Assembly (NCBI GenBank): GCA_023897205.1
Contig: JAHWDD010000006.1
Span: 2,046,001 to 2,110,000, forward strand
DNA length: 64,000 nt
Direction: 5' to 3'
Source: Exophiala sp. HKRS030
Lineage: Eukaryota; Ascomycota; Eurotiomycetes; Chaetothyriales; Herpotrichiellaceae
Below, piece after piece: positions 1-12,518 of this stretch. Below the pieces are notes generated by a model. The model was given only the letters and a program-made list of their open reading frames with translations. It searched no databases and was not told the DNA's origin. The position numbers and the translations under genes are program-made. Every line of letters starts with the position of its first letter. The first letter of the stretch is position 1.

Positions 1-1301
1 CGGTTTATACAAGACCACGAGGCCACCCGGGGAACGTGATTCGCCTGATGATACCGATCCAATGGCACCGACCCCCAAGACCAGTCGTCCTTCTTTTGGG
101 GGGGGGGGAGACGCAAGCATGATCGGGCACAATTCATGAACCAACCCCTCGTCCTCTTTGTTTGACCATTATTGGGAAATTCCGTCCTACTCTTTCCACA
201 ACACAGTTTGCAAACGATGACACCCGTACTCATCCGTCGGTGTTCGCGCTCGCACTCGATTTGAAGGCGGCTTGGGAAATCACGGGAGAGGGATGCGGCG
301 CAACCGCGGCACCGACATTTTGCGTCGTTGAAACTTCGACGACGTTGGGACCGAAATTTGAAGCTTCGTCGAGCTCCCTAGAAATCACAGACAAGGCATC
401 TTTGAGTCAGCACTTTTCCCCTCCAGTCCTTTCTCGAGAGATATACATTGACAACGGTCGGTGGTGGGCGGGGAGGGGGTCAACCAAAGCAAGAATTTAC
501 CTCTTCTTCAACTTCTCCAGTTCCAAATCCTCAAAGGCCGGTTTAAAGGTCGTGTAGCCTAGCCAGCCGTCAGTCGACTGAACAACATCCGGAGTCCCTC
601 TGAAAAGGTGGTTGTGCTGAGAGATGCAACAACATACCATTGAGAACCCCAAAGCCAATGACCAGAGCCCAGCCTATAAACCGACGCCCACTCATGATAT
701 ATTGTGGTGGCTCTTCTTGCTGCTCTTGCTGCTGCTGCTGCTACTCCTCCTCACACACAGCCAGCTCACACTCAAAGACTCAGAAAGCTTGAAAGTTCTA
801 GTAAGTACGAGGCAAGCATGCACACCGGGGTAGGGTTATATGTCGTCAACAGTTTATTTTATTACAAGATACAGCCGATGATTCACCGGACTTACCAACC
901 TGGAACGCCTACGATCACGTGCCTTGTCTTTCGACGTTAACTGCTGGAAGAGGTTGCCCTCAGGATATGCATGTAAAAGTCCTTGTACGGAGTACCTGTC
1001 TTTGACATGATTGTTCTGCTATTCGATAGGCTAAAAGAAGGGATAACAGTATGAAGTCATCATTGTCTGCAATCTGTACTAGTCGAGAGACGCAAATACG
1101 CCTTCGCTGTGGTGCACTCATATCGAGTTCCTCTCTATGCTATTCACAATCATTGCAACCCGGCATAATTACTAACGGTTAATGTCCAGGATCAGGTTCC
1201 TAACCAAGTCGATTTGTTTGGTCGATGCTTTGTCCAAGCCAAGAAGTCCTGCTGTACATCCAAATCTTTTTGGTTTTGAGGCAGAAGCTGTCCGACAAGT
1301 C
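1..1301. other. Intergenic, no supported gene
   Basis: No gene is recognisable here. A 131-codon open frame at 162-557 (+) shows no family resemblance. There is a run of ten G at about 99-108, a CTG/CTC-rich tract at about 715-752, and one copy of the dispersed motif TACGGAGTAC at 986-995. Confidence 0.6.
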
Positions 1302-4133
1302 TCAATTGGCAGTATATCTGCCACTGATCAACTTCGTTTTCGTGGGTAGGCTTTCCCATCTCTTTTCCTCGCCACTTCCTCTTGCACTACTGCCAGCGGT
1401 ATCATCTGCGAATGGATCATTGTCCTTCTCTTCACCCCCAGTAACAACTTTCTCGACGCCGACCCCACTAGCAGTCCGCCCTGGGATCTCGAATTTGAGT
1501 TCGATGGTTCCTTTCTTCGGCATGCCTCCTTCAGTCATGAAACGAACGAGAAGTCTTTGTTGCTCAGGCTTGACCTCAAGGTCGGCGTGTCGCCATACCA
1601 CGGCTGACGTCTTGCGGCGGAACACTGCGCCTTCGGTCGGAGACATCATCGCTGAGACTGGCCTGCCCGTGCCTTCCCCTGAAACATCCAGGTTGACTGT
1701 GATCTGTGCATTTTTCAAGGTTATGGCTTGATTTCCAAAGACTGGATTGAGACTATACAGGACAATGACGCTAACTTGTCCTTGGATGACCTGCCAGGCT
1801 GGAGTGATAAGTACTGGACAGTAACGACCGAGGTTGGCAGTATCGATGTGAAGTTGATATTTCAAGCCAATCATCGGAGACGGTCTGCGAATGGCTGGAG
1901 TCGCGACTGTGTAAGATCCCGCTTGTTCCTCTGCAAGAGCATCTCCGGTTGGCTTAACCTGAGTCAAAAATATCGGATTTGCAGCGACTTTGTCCAATAA
2001 TTCAAAGTGCTGCACACGGATAATCTCCTGGCCAGACTCACCCGAAGGCGGAGGGTTGTACGCAAATGCCACTTCTCCCAGTACAAGACACTTGGTGATG
2101 CCCTGTTCAGTGAACCAAGAATGCACATTCTCCACGATTGAAGCGTTCAGCCCGGGCTCATGAAGGTCGACATGATGGGTAGGCCCAGCTAGACTACGAG
2201 AAGAATGGATAGAGGTCGTGTCAGAGCCTAGACCATGGTCTTCATGTATTATTGCGGCCGGGGGCGGTCGTTGTATTGGAGATGCAATATTGTCGGCAGG
2301 ATTGCCTCCAGAAGGAATAGTCACTGGCGGGCCTGTTCGAGGCATAGAAGGACTTGCTGCGAATGGTTCGGTGCCGCTCGGGACATACATGGTGTTCCTA
2401 ACATCTCGTCGTCCTCTCACACTGCCTTGAACGCGGTTAATGCCTGAGCTCTGTGCTTGAGTACGTAGCTGGTTGGCCATTGTAGAAAGAGCATTCTGGG
2501 CTTCGCTCTCATCCTCTTGAATCGGCTTATCACGTATCATGAAGTTGCGCGAGGCCTCATCGTTTGCGAGTGCGGTGATTGGTACTTCTTGCGATTCCTG
2601 AGCCCAAGGATTCGAGGCCGGGATGGGAGGTTGAGGCTTTTCTGGAGAGCGAGCTTGGCTTTGTGGCGTACTGACAGTATCAAGCAGGGCTGGTTGAAGT
2701 GGTGCCGCGTCCTGGATTGTTTCCAAAGGAGCTGGCGATGCCCCGGCTCCGTTTGTCATTGGTAACGGCGGCTCAGGCTGAGGAACGGAAGGCAAGTCAT
2801 CATGCCTGTCACGCGAGATCGAGGACACTGGCCTTTGGTCTCGAGTGGTGCTAGGTGTCAGATCCTGTCCTGTTTCTTCCAGGTCCTGGAAGCTTCGCGA
2901 CGAGTCTCCTCTCCTAAAAGGAACAAAGGACCGAGTCTTTCGTTTCTCTTCGGTAGACTGTGAAGGTACCGGTGGCACCATACTCTTTCTCCTGCCCATT
3001 ACGGTACCTAGTCGTTTGAGACCACCAAGTTTGCTCTTCTCTTTGTGTGGTGTAGCATCAGACACTGAATCACGTTAGACCACTGGCTTTGTAGACTGAT
3101 AGACAACTCACAAGGGGCCAATCTATCCTGGCCAGCAAAGGAATTAGTACGCTGGCTTTGTCTGTCATCTGCATGACGGGGAGGAGGTGGAGTAGGAGGA
3201 GGTCGTAGATGGGAGCTCGGCGGCCTTGCGCTCGCACTCGCTGCTGCCGAGCTGCGACGTCTGGGAAGACTGTTGCGTGTGCTGCTAGCTCTTGTTGCAA
3301 ATGTCTTGATCTCATCTGCAGTTTCAATGTTGAGAAGAGCATTCAGACAAGATTCCGCACTGAGCCTGTTCTTCTCAATGGCGTCCACCTCGTGCGTCTG
3401 AAATTGTGTGAGGACGTCTCTGAGATGGTTCACTCGTGTTTCATCCAGTGCCTGCAATTGCTCAAACACATAAGGTGCCTGTGACTCCCATTGCCGAGAG
3501 GCATCCTCGACCGTGGAGCTTGCACTGTCCGCCTTCCGACCACCCTTTGCTGCTTTTCTCTGCGCATTCACCAACTCCTTGGCCAGAGAGTTGAGGTTGC
3601 CTTGGGTTGTGCTGAGTGTCTGCATCTCCCGATTACGGCTCGCAAACTGTCTGAGGGGGGTCTCGACATCTGTCTCGATCTTCATGGCGAGAGTTTCGTG
3701 GGAGGCTGCGAGGTTCTCTGTACCAGAGACGATGCGCTGCCACGGCATCTGGAAGATACTGGGTGTGTGTCAACTACAAGCCGCCATGAAACAGGGGTCA
3801 GTCTTACCCCAGAGCAGCAGCTCCATCTTGTTGCGGCCTTCGCGCGAGCTTTCGCAGGCCTACGACATAGGCTTCTTCGACTCTTCGGCGTTCCTGACGA
3901 CAGGTTAGCTCGCGTCTAGTAAAGGCATGCGGCCAATGCTGACCTGAAGCCAGTCGGCAATATCGATGTTGATCTTCTTGATAAGGTCAACACGATCATT
4001 GAGGATGTTTACTGCCTGTTCGGGTTGCAGTGAAGTCTGGCGCAACAGAGTTAGTTTGGTGAACCGGAGGCTGCGGAATGCGGTAGACGGGTCTTACCAG
4101 AAGACCCGGATACTCGGTGCGCGAGAAGTCCAT
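1302..4133 (-). CDS. SYP1: Syp1/FCHO-type endocytic adaptor (F-BAR plus mu-homology domain)
   Basis: Likely Syp1, an early clathrin-mediated endocytosis adaptor that acts at the plasma membrane and on septins. Spliced model, 874 aa in five exons: 4133-4098, 4036-3944, 3893-3808, 3758-3112 and 3064-1302; every junction is GT-AG and keeps frame. The N-terminus begins MDFSRTEYPGLL and continues into an EFC/F-BAR helical region with the QPEQAVNILNDR and ADWLQERRRVEEAY stretches. A long Ser/Pro/Gln-rich linker follows. The last ~270 residues (from about AGPTHHVDLHEPGLNASIVENV) form a muHD-like domain and end with KLISGRYTAN, typical of filamentous-fungal Syp1. A DPF motif (DPFADD) near the C-terminus could contact endocytic adaptors. 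It diverges from the kinase gene to the right. The family call is from domain order and remembered sequence pattern; no search was run. Confidence 0.9.
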
Positions 4134-4709
4134 GGTGGCAGCTTCCTAACTGTCAATAAAGCATCGAAGCCTGTCGAATCCGGCTGTCTTGCATGAGGAA
4201 GTGGTGGTGGGAGGAATGAACGACACGAAGCCACCGCAGAAATAAAGATGCGTGGAGTGAGAGGCTCAATGCCCCCCGGGGTGGATTGAAAGCGGTGCTT
4301 GATTCGCCGCTTACGTATTCTACTGGCCTGCGTCTGCCACATCTTGCACCAAGCTGACTAGTCCAGCGACCCCAGCATCTTGATTGCTCCTCCACAGTCT
4401 GCAAGCAACGGGCCGATCATACGGATATTTTTCTTGCCCTGGGCCAGACCGTTTTATCTTCCTGGGAAAGCTTGTCTTGGGTTGCACGAAACGTCAACTT
4501 TCCACGAACCGGCGACACAAGGTAATACTAGAACGGCAGATGCGGAGGACCAGCATACAAGTCGTTGCTTTGGCGTGGGAGCGTATTGTCTAGCGATGTA
4601 CTCGACTGCTTCATGTAAGGTCTTCCTGAGCCTCATCCCTCTGTAATCTAGTACAGGGCAAAACTTCTCGCACTCTCGACTGCGAACTTCTTCCGACTCA
4701 TTATCCAAG
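4134..4709. promoter_or_regulatory. Divergent intergenic region, SYP1 / CSK1-like
   Basis: Shared upstream region of the leftward SYP1 and rightward kinase genes, about 575 bp. No specific site is recognised. A possible non-canonical first exon of the kinase may lie in its right end. Confidence 0.5.
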
Positions 4710-5986
4710 ATGTCTGTTGATGTCAGCTTCTCAGAGCGGCTGAGTCACATTATGCTCTTGTAGGATCCAGCCAGGCCTTTACACAGCTCAAATTAACCCT
4801 TGACAGGGCGAATGCTCTTGCTCTGCAGGGCTTGCCTATGGATTCGGCTCGCAACGAAGCCAGAAAGCTCGAAGAGGAGATTCGTGGCAAGGCCACCTCT
4901 ATGGTAAAACCCGTATACCACACCGTACTGGTGAGACCAATCTGACAAGAGTAGACTGAGTATCAAGAGAAGCTCCAGCAAGCACTCAACGCCTTCCTGA
5001 TGCCAATAGAGTCGGCACCAGAGGCAACTCAGCAACCCAGCAATAACGAAATTCTCAATCACCAGGGTCCATCCTATGGTGAATATCGTTACGCAACCTT
5101 CCATGCTGACGGCCAGTCGGCAACTATCTTCAAAGCTGCGGCCAAGGATGAGAATGGACCTTCGAAAATTGTCGCGTTGAAAGTCACCTATCCTTCAATC
5201 ATGCATCCTCCGCATAATGTCGAGAGAGAAGGTCGTCTTCTCGTCAAAGCACGCCACGAGCATGTTGTGCCCCTTTTAGAAACACTGCATTTGCCGTCAG
5301 GAAGGTTCATGCTTGTGTTCCCTTTCCTCAGATATGACCTTGAAAACCTACTCCGGTCAGGGTGGCTTGATAGGCGACGGGCGAAGATGGTCTTTGACGG
5401 ACTGTTTCAAGCCTTGGAGCACATACACGGGTTGGGCATGATCCATCGAGATGTGAAGCCTTCCAATATCATGCTTGCCTCGATGGAGGGGCCCGTGTAT
5501 CTGATCGATTTTGGTATCACATGGTTAGCCGAGGATAAGGATTGCGAGCCCGCGAATGCCAAAATCACGGATGTCGGCACTACATGTTATCGACCACCTG
5601 AGCTGTTGTTCGGTTATCGTTCATACGACTCGTCTCTGGACATGTGGGCTGCAGGATGTATTGTTGCAGAGATGGTCAGGGGTGGTGGATTACCACTTTT
5701 TGATGGTGGTGCCGTGGGCAGCGAACTTGGGCTCATCAAGTCGATCTTCACCACACTGGGTACACCCAACAACGAGATATGGCCTTCTGCTAGTCTCTAT
5801 CCCGACTGGGGTAAAATGAAGTTCCAGGAATACCCAGGCAAAGCGTGGAAAGACATCCTACCTGGAACAACTAGCCGATCCATTGACTTTGTGCGCACAA
5901 CGGTGTGCTACGAACCGACTCGAAGATTGAGTGCAAGTCAAGCGTTGAAGCATGGACTTGATCGTTGGGACTTTGCACAAACGTGA
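4710..5986 (+). CDS. CSK1-like CDK-activating protein kinase
   Basis: Serine/threonine kinase of the CMGC/CDK-like group, close to the fungal Csk1 type that phosphorylates CDK activation loops. The main exon runs 4955-5986; a preceding exon ends at 4903 (intron 4904-4954). Visible motifs are the VAIK-like VALKVTYPS, catalytic HRDVKPSN (about 5444-5465), DFG (LIDFGITW), and the GTTCYRPPELLFG activation-loop end with SSLDMWAAGCIVAEM. The glycine-rich loop (YGEYRYATFHADGQ) is degenerate, as is common in Csk1 proteins. The N-terminus is unresolved: the ATG at 4710 opens MSVDVSFSERLSH and meets TAG at 4761-4763, while the frame of the next exon (SSQAFTQLKLTLDRANALAL) is displaced by one base and no ordinary intron joins them. 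The start given is therefore provisional; translation from the internal ATG at 5000 alone still gives a complete kinase domain. Confidence 0.8.
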
Positions 5987-7743
5987 ACATGCCACGGCTG
6001 TATACAAGACGCATCAATGTAACAGTAACAAATCCCAACACGTTGAATACTCGGGACTAGCTCCCACAAATGAGGCCTGAACAGTAATACACCATATGTT
6101 ATGTCAGAATTCTGGGGTGCTTCGAGTGACGGAAGTAAAATCTCCCAGGTGACACAACTGGCCGTCACTATCTCGAGTGACAGGATTTTGCCGCAAAAAG
6201 TAGACAAGCATTGATCTTTCGAGCCGTCTTGATAAGTAATATTGTAGTCACAATGTACACACTTGTACTTTCAACCACATCCATAATCTTATTGACACAA
6301 GTCGCTTGTAACTGTTTGCTTCGACCATTCTCTTGTACATGAGCAACGTAAGATTCTCGGCCTAGAGGGCGAGCACAGGCATGACTCTCTTGTTTTCTAC
6401 GAAGAACACGAAAGGCTAGTAAGGGACCGAGACAAGCACTGCCTCATAGCATCAAACGATAGCAAGACTATGGAGTACACGTGTGATAAAAGTTCCTCAT
6501 GGTTTCAAATGATAGCAGACTGGAAGAAGCGAAATGATTGGGAGTCCCTGATACACATTAGATTGGCGAATGTAAAGGTGGAACTTGCTGGGAAATGGGT
6601 GGGTGAGAAAAATCATGAGATGCCTCAAGCCCAATTTCCACGGCCCGTGGCTGACAGGGAAGAGCGAACCACTTGGATGACATCGGCCTTGTTTGCGCGG
6701 GTCTGTCTTATATCTCTCGCGCTGTTATCAGACTATCTAGAATCCGATAAGAGCATACAGTACGGAGTACAACTGATCGTTGGATCGTTAGTCGGGTGAT
6801 GTTTGATGTAGAATTCGTGTCTGTAGGCGAGTACAAGTATTGTATTCCTTGCCCATGGATCCTGGTAAACAAAAACATGAGACGGACGCGGTGTTTTGGT
6901 CTGACCTGCTCAACCCCCTGAATCATTGAGTCAAGTTCCTCGTGGCCAGCAGCGATGCTCGGCAATTCTTTCTCGCCCTGCCAGACCTGGCCAATTTGAT
7001 GCTGGGCTGGCTATCCAAAGAAGATGATATCTGATAATAATGTCATGGGCCTGTCACTCTCCGGGTGCTCGAGGGTCTCTTGAGTCGGTTTGTCCAGACG
7101 CAGACGCTCGTACAAGGTGCTGGTCAGAGCGGCCTCTCGTGTCAAATCTGCAATCTCGGTCAATCATCCACCAGCCTGCAGGTACCAGAGCGTCTAAACT
7201 GACTTGGTGTTTAGGCGCCTGTGTGGCTTGCAACTAAATCCAGGAACACCAATGAGTGGAAATTCTCCCTTGTTCACTTACCACTCCGTGGTTAATTAGA
7301 TAGCCCACAGTAGACCACCTTTCTCCACCGCAGTTCTATTCTTTCTCACGAGAGTGAAAGAGTGCGAAACAGAGAGAGAGAAAGTGAGGTCCGTACTCCA
7401 TCCAGCCTTTGTCACCGCGTCACTGCTGCTCTCCAGCTTGTTGATTACCTTCACTTCCTCATGCGCTGACTTTGCTGCTACACCCTTCACGTCGCGCGCG
7501 ACTTTCGATTCTTCAATCCATCCTATTGTCCCTATTCACAACTTAGTGCCATTGTCGCCCTTCTTTTATCGACAATTGTGCCGATCAGTCCTTACTACCT
7601 TCTCAGTCACTCTCTTCGAACTAGAAAGACTCGTGCCGGCGACGCTGGTCTTATTCCGACTTAGGATTAAAACAACCAAAAAAGAAGCTCTTGGTTGAGG
7701 AACAACAAGACTTGTGATCACCGGTGTGAAATACATATCAGAG
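5987..7743. other. Intergenic plus long leader of the SH3 gene
   Basis: No gene is supported. A 109-codon frame at 6470-6799 has no recognisable features. TACGGAGTAC is at 6761-6770. The last ~400 bp (about 7300-7743) are pyrimidine-rich with several short upstream frames and probably form the 5' leader of the following gene. Confidence 0.55.
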
Positions 7744-9735
7744 ATGGGTCACGCCCATCAGCACTTCCATGACAGAATGGTAGAGTTGGCGCGACGAGAC
7801 GATGGCGTTAGCACAGCAGGAGGCACCGTCTACTCAGTTGTCTATGTGACCGCCGAGCCAACCTTCACTGGTGTCATCGGAGGCTACACAACCCTGAGTG
7901 GAGGAGGATCCAACAGCATACCAGCTGTAGCAACTGCCACCGCAGGAGGTGGTCAAGCTGGTGGAAAAACCGGGGCATCGGTCCAATTCAGCACTGCTCC
8001 AGCGGAGACAGTCGTCGCCTCTGGCAATGCGAACAACTCCTTTGACACTGCTGCGGCGGCAGCAACTACAGCCCCAAACTCGCTTGCCAACGCCTCTGCA
8101 TCAACGACATTCTCCCCCAACAATGTTGCAGAACTCACCAGTTCTGGTGCTTCGGCAACCGCTGGGGCTTCTCAGAAAGACGGCTCCAGTAGCTCAAGCG
8201 GCGGCATGGCAACAGGTGCAAAAGCAGGTATTGCCATTGGCGTCATTGCCGTCGTCGGTATCATTGCAGTCTTCCTTCTCTGGATACTCGGGAAGAAGAA
8301 GAGGGAACGCGAGGCCCAAGCCAACAAGGACAACGAGAAGTCGACATATGGAGCTGGTGCCCCTGCTGCCACGGAGATGATTAACAGAAGTCCCACCATC
8401 TCCAGCACCACTGCCCCAAGACTGAGCCTCCGACCTGTATCTCGAATGCTTCCAGAGTTCGGCCAACCTAACAAAGCACGACTGAGCGGCGGTAATCTCT
8501 TGAACACGGCCGGAGAGCCTGGTGCTGCTTCAGCTCGAAACCTTTCTCCAGCTCGCCAACCGCGTGGACCAAGTCCGACTCGCAAGCCCATGGAGCGAGA
8601 GGATCCCTTTGCAGATCCAGAGAATCCATTTGCTGATCCTGAAAAGGCTCCTTCTGCCCCAGCCCACGCTGCCCCAACTTCTCAACCAGCCCCTCGTATG
8701 ATGCCAATGCCATCTGCTGCTGCCGCCCCTGTTGCTCCTGTTGCTGCTGCCGCGGCTCTCGGTGGTGCTGCAACTGCGGCAGCCTTCAAACCGAAGTCGA
8801 GCCCAGCGCCTGTCCCAGAGCCCGTTGCAGCACGACCACTGCCAACTGTACAAGCGCCTGCGGCCAACGATGAGTCTGCACCTCAGCCTCCTGTCGCAAT
8901 GGCTTCGCCTCAACCGACCCCGCGAGACGCCCCTGCATCTGGTCCATCTACTCCTGTCACCCCGGTTCCAATTGTCGCCGCCGCTCCTGCCGCATCTCCG
9001 GCTAGCGAACCGCCTCAAGGCAATGTTTATCGTGTTCTGCTGGACTTCACTCCTTCAATGGACGACGAGCTGGAACTCAAGAACGGACAACTTGTTCGAC
9101 TGCTCCACGAATACGACGACGGATGGGTAAGTCTTTTACTGATCGCTATTGTGTGAGATCAACGCAAGCTAACACATCTGTAGGCCCTCTGCATCAGACT
9201 TGATCGCTCTCAACAAGGTGTTGTCCCTCGCACGTGCCTCGCGACGAAGCCGTCCAAGCCGAAGCCATCACATCTGAACCAGTATGCCCGACCTCCTGCA
9301 CATGGTCCCGGATCCGCCTCCCGCCCGATGTCGCCTGCAGGCACTCCTCGAAGCCAGAACTTCAACTCTCCTCGCCCAGCGGGTATGACTCCTCCTGGAC
9401 GGCCCATGTCACCTGCAAGCAGACCCATGAGTCCCGCCGGCGGCCCTCGACGACCAATGTCCCCTGGACCAATGTCCCCCGCGGGTTCAATGAGGCCATC
9501 GAGATCAATGAGTCCAGGACCCGGTCAGTTCAACCAAGCCCCTCGACCACTCTCTCCAGGCCCTCGACCTCAACAAAAGCGCAGCATGTCTCCCGGACCA
9601 TCTCGATCATCACCCATGGCGGATGTTAGCCGGAGACGCAGCAACTCGGCCAGCGTTGTTCGAGAAAAGCGCAACTCGCCGATCGGGCCATCCAAGCTTG
9701 GTCCTGGCCCGTCCGCTCCAGGCACTGCCTTGTGA
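7744..9735 (+). CDS. Single-pass membrane protein with cytoplasmic SH3 domain
   Basis: Two exons (7744-9126, 9184-9735; intron 57 bp, GTAAGT...TAG) give about 644 aa. Order: a Ser/Thr/Ala/Gly-rich presumed extracellular part without an obvious signal peptide (residues 1-155), a transmembrane helix (about 158-183, GIAIGVIAVVGIIAVFLLWI followed by GKKKRER), an Ala/Pro-rich cytoplasmic stretch, an SH3 domain (about 427-482, from NVYRVLLDFTPSMDDELEL through GVVPRTCL, the intron falling right after the conserved DDGW), and a tail with repeated RPMSP/SMSPGP units. EDPFADPENPFADPEKAP near residue 290 carries DPF and NPF motifs, which are known ligands of endocytic EH and appendage domains. The architecture recalls yeast Fus1-like membrane SH3 proteins, but orthology is not claimed. 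The ATG at 7744 is chosen because the frame upstream lacks another ATG. Confidence 0.88.
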
Positions 9736-10609
9736 AGAAACGCGATTGGACATTCTCTCGGATGCCGAATGGTGACGACCCATGCCATAGTGTTTCAAGC
9801 CTCGATACTTCTGTACCATGAAACGAACGTGCAAATGCTTCTCATACCTTTGAAGGGGTGGAAAATATGCGGCCTATGATTTCTGCCGTGGCGCCTTCCA
9901 CTGCGCAAAGGTGTTTTTACCCGGGTAAAAGCCCACGATATTTGTGTGCGTGCGCTAGTTTTTCTCCCCTTCTTCTAGTCCTTTGGGTTTTCTTTTTTCC
10001 TTTGAAGAAACCAAGATCTTGTCCTTATTATTTTACCTGGCTCGATCTACGGAGTCGGCATTAGCTACGCAGTAATAGGACCCATTTGTGTTCTTGAGAT
10101 GGGGCTAGGTTGGACCGTCGAAGAATCTGATAGTTGGGTGACAGTGTAAGGGAGCACGGGGAGAGAGATTCGGCGTTTTGTTTGCCAGCCAGCCAGCGGT
10201 GCTGAGATACATAGACTAGGCCTTCGAGGTAATGCTTCTCGATACTCAATGCACAATGTTCATTTGTCATCGGTCTGTTTCTGCTACTGATGCAAGGTCG
10301 TACCAAACAACCCTCATAGCGACCCTCAGGGACTCCCATATACCTAGAAGTACAAGTGAGAGTACGAGTAGAAGTACGGAGTACAGTGTAGGGCAGAAGG
10401 GTCTATGGGGAATGGCTTAGATAATCGCACGTGACTTGCCTAAAACATGCAGTTTGTTGGCAGCTTCATTTCCGTCGTTCCCGCCGCAACAATCGTCATG
10501 CTTACTCTGCAATATCATCCTGTTCAATTCATCTCATCAATCTAGTAAGAAGACTTTCAGATCCGACTCCAGGACAGATCAACTCTCTGTGTCTAACAAA
10601 GTCGTCGCA
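9736..10609. other. Intergenic, no gene
   Basis: 3' region of the SH3 gene and upstream region of the next gene. It contains TACGGAGTAC at 10375-10384 next to a GTA-rich stretch (10350-10390). Nothing else is recognised. Confidence 0.5.
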
Positions 10610-11523
10610 ATGGCAAAGACGATCGACAACGCGTGCGACGACGAACCCTCCGCTCTCCCATTCAAAACCGGAGGTCCGCTTGCCCGGAATCAAGAATACC
10701 TGATCTTCTACTTCTTGACCGTCTCCTCATGGGGTCTGGAAATCGCATCAGCATGCCTGGGCTCTCTCTACGGAGCACAGAGCCATTATTTCATCGCGAC
10801 GGTCTCGCCATTTCTAGCCACGCACTGGTAAGCTACCCACCTGCACACACAAGCCTGTTGTGCTGTCATAACAAGCCTTCGAGATTCCTGACTGACGCGT
10901 ACGTTTTCCCCCATAAAACAGGATGGCGTTTCTCCAGACCTGCTGGTTGATGGCGACCGCATCACGAAACACAGTTGCTGATCGAGTTGCCTACCTCAAT
11001 CTTGCATGCCGATTTCAACGGCTTTGCGCGGTAAGTCCATCGCACATCCGTCGCGTTTGCATTCGCCGGTTTCATCTAATCATTGACCATTTCATCAGCC
11101 TACCGCCTTAATCGGCATGATCACGTGGGCCGTGGGATATCGCTTTCGCGGCAAAGCCTCCAGCCAGGCGTATTGGATTATCTGGCTTGTGGTGTGGATC
11201 CTGGACACCGTGTTGTGTATCATGGTACGTCCAAGATATACCGGCTCCCTTTCTGTTGTTCTGCTTGACCTTGTCCTGTTCTGCACAGTACATGTCCCGA
11301 GTTTTGTGTCATGAAAAAGCTTTCACTGACCCCCGTCATACAGAACGTTTACAACAACATCAATTGGGAGAGCGATCTCTTATATCAGATTGCACCAGAG
11401 TATCCCCAGGGAAATTATTGGTTGGGTATCCTCGGAATCCGAACTATCTGTCGAACCAAGTACAAGAACCCGAAGGACGACGGGTTTGAGATGACGGACG
11501 GAGCGACTCAACGGAAGCTTTAG
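10610..11523 (+). CDS. Small multi-pass membrane protein of unknown function
   Basis: I do not recognise the family. The spliced model has four exons (10610-10827, 10922-11030, 11099-11224, 11344-11523), all GT-AG and in frame, giving about 210 aa. It has a hydrophilic N-terminus, then about four hydrophobic segments: EYLIFYFLTVSSWGLEIASA, the FIATVSPFLATHWMAFLQTCW segment, PTALIGMITWAVGYR and a segment around YWIIWLVVWILDTVLCIM. The C-terminus is polar (NNINWESDLLYQIAPEYPQG, then CRTKYKNPKDDGFEM). Hydrophobic periodicity, intron consensus and frame conservation support a real gene. The start ATG at 10610 is the first in frame after an AG-rich leader; an upstream in-frame ATG at 10436 exists but adds low-complexity sequence. 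Confidence 0.72.
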
Positions 11524-12518
11524 TTTCGGCACTTTGAATTTGTTTCGTGTATGTGTACCACTTCAAATTCTAAACCACGCAGATAGTGTTGATTTTCGCC
11601 CAGGCTGGTGTGGCCAAAATTGGGTGTCGTCGGACGAGAAAGTCTCATACAGCTTGTTAGATATCAAAACACCCCATCGTACCTGGTTACCCTACATCAA
11701 TTCTATCAAGTCCTAGACGTCGTCGAGCTGGTAAGCACTGCGGGCGCGCCCGGGCTCGAATTGCATACTGCAGTGCTCTGTTCCTCTTGCGCCTCGACAA
11801 GGCTACTAGGAGAAGCCGATCTTTCATGGGAAGGCAACCATTGGGCACAGCCAGAATACAGGACCCTTGCTTCACCTTTTGGCTTTCGTCTCAAACCCCC
11901 CAACAGAACACAGTCACCTCGTCTGCCTTGCATTTGTCCCAAAGAACCCCGCAGCGATGCCTAACCCTCAATGGTCTCGTTATTACCCTTTTACTTCTAC
12001 AGCGCTGGTGTTGCCCTGGAGCAAGGCGCAAGGCAACTTGCTGCGGCTGCGCCTAGCGCCTCCAGGCTATCAACTATGGCTTCAACCCCGACACTCGGCT
12101 GCCGCCGGTGAGGCTTCCGTATGGCTCGTTCCTGTAACCGAGTGGCTTTTTCTGCAGACATCCTGGGCGATAGGCATCGACCTCAATGAGTCTCAGTCAA
12201 GAAACGAACCGGAAACCCCTCAAGCTCGCCACGGTGATCCGACTTGGTCTGTACTGAGCTCCGTCAAGCAGCATGAGTGGAAAAGAGAATTCTTCTCTCA
12301 TAAATCTACAATCATTCGACTGCATGGATCACGGGTTGCCTTCTCGGTATGCTTCTCGTTGTCACAAGGAAGGCAGGGTCCACTCTTTATTTGTACTCAC
12401 TGCTCGTGAAGAATTATTTCCAACTTCTCCAATACAGGCTAGGACTTATACAAGTCCTGCTCCCTGAACTCTGGGATTCATTATCTCGGTCTCGACTCGA
12501 CTGTTCCTAATCTTCAAC
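11524..12518. other. Intergenic, no supported gene
   Basis: Several open frames of 60-180 codons overlap on both strands (for example 11867-12409 +), but none shows domain character, repeats or intron structure. Treated as non-coding. Confidence 0.5.

Noticed and set aside
162..557. 131-codon frame at the left edge
   Set aside because: No domain, no intron structure and ordinary composition; not distinguishable from chance.
7354..7698. 114-codon frame just upstream of the SH3 gene
   Set aside because: Pyrimidine-rich leader composition and Ser/Leu/Thr bias; more likely 5' untranslated sequence.
11867..12409. 180-codon frame in the 11.5-12.5 kb gap
   Set aside because: No motifs, several competing frames, no consensus introns.
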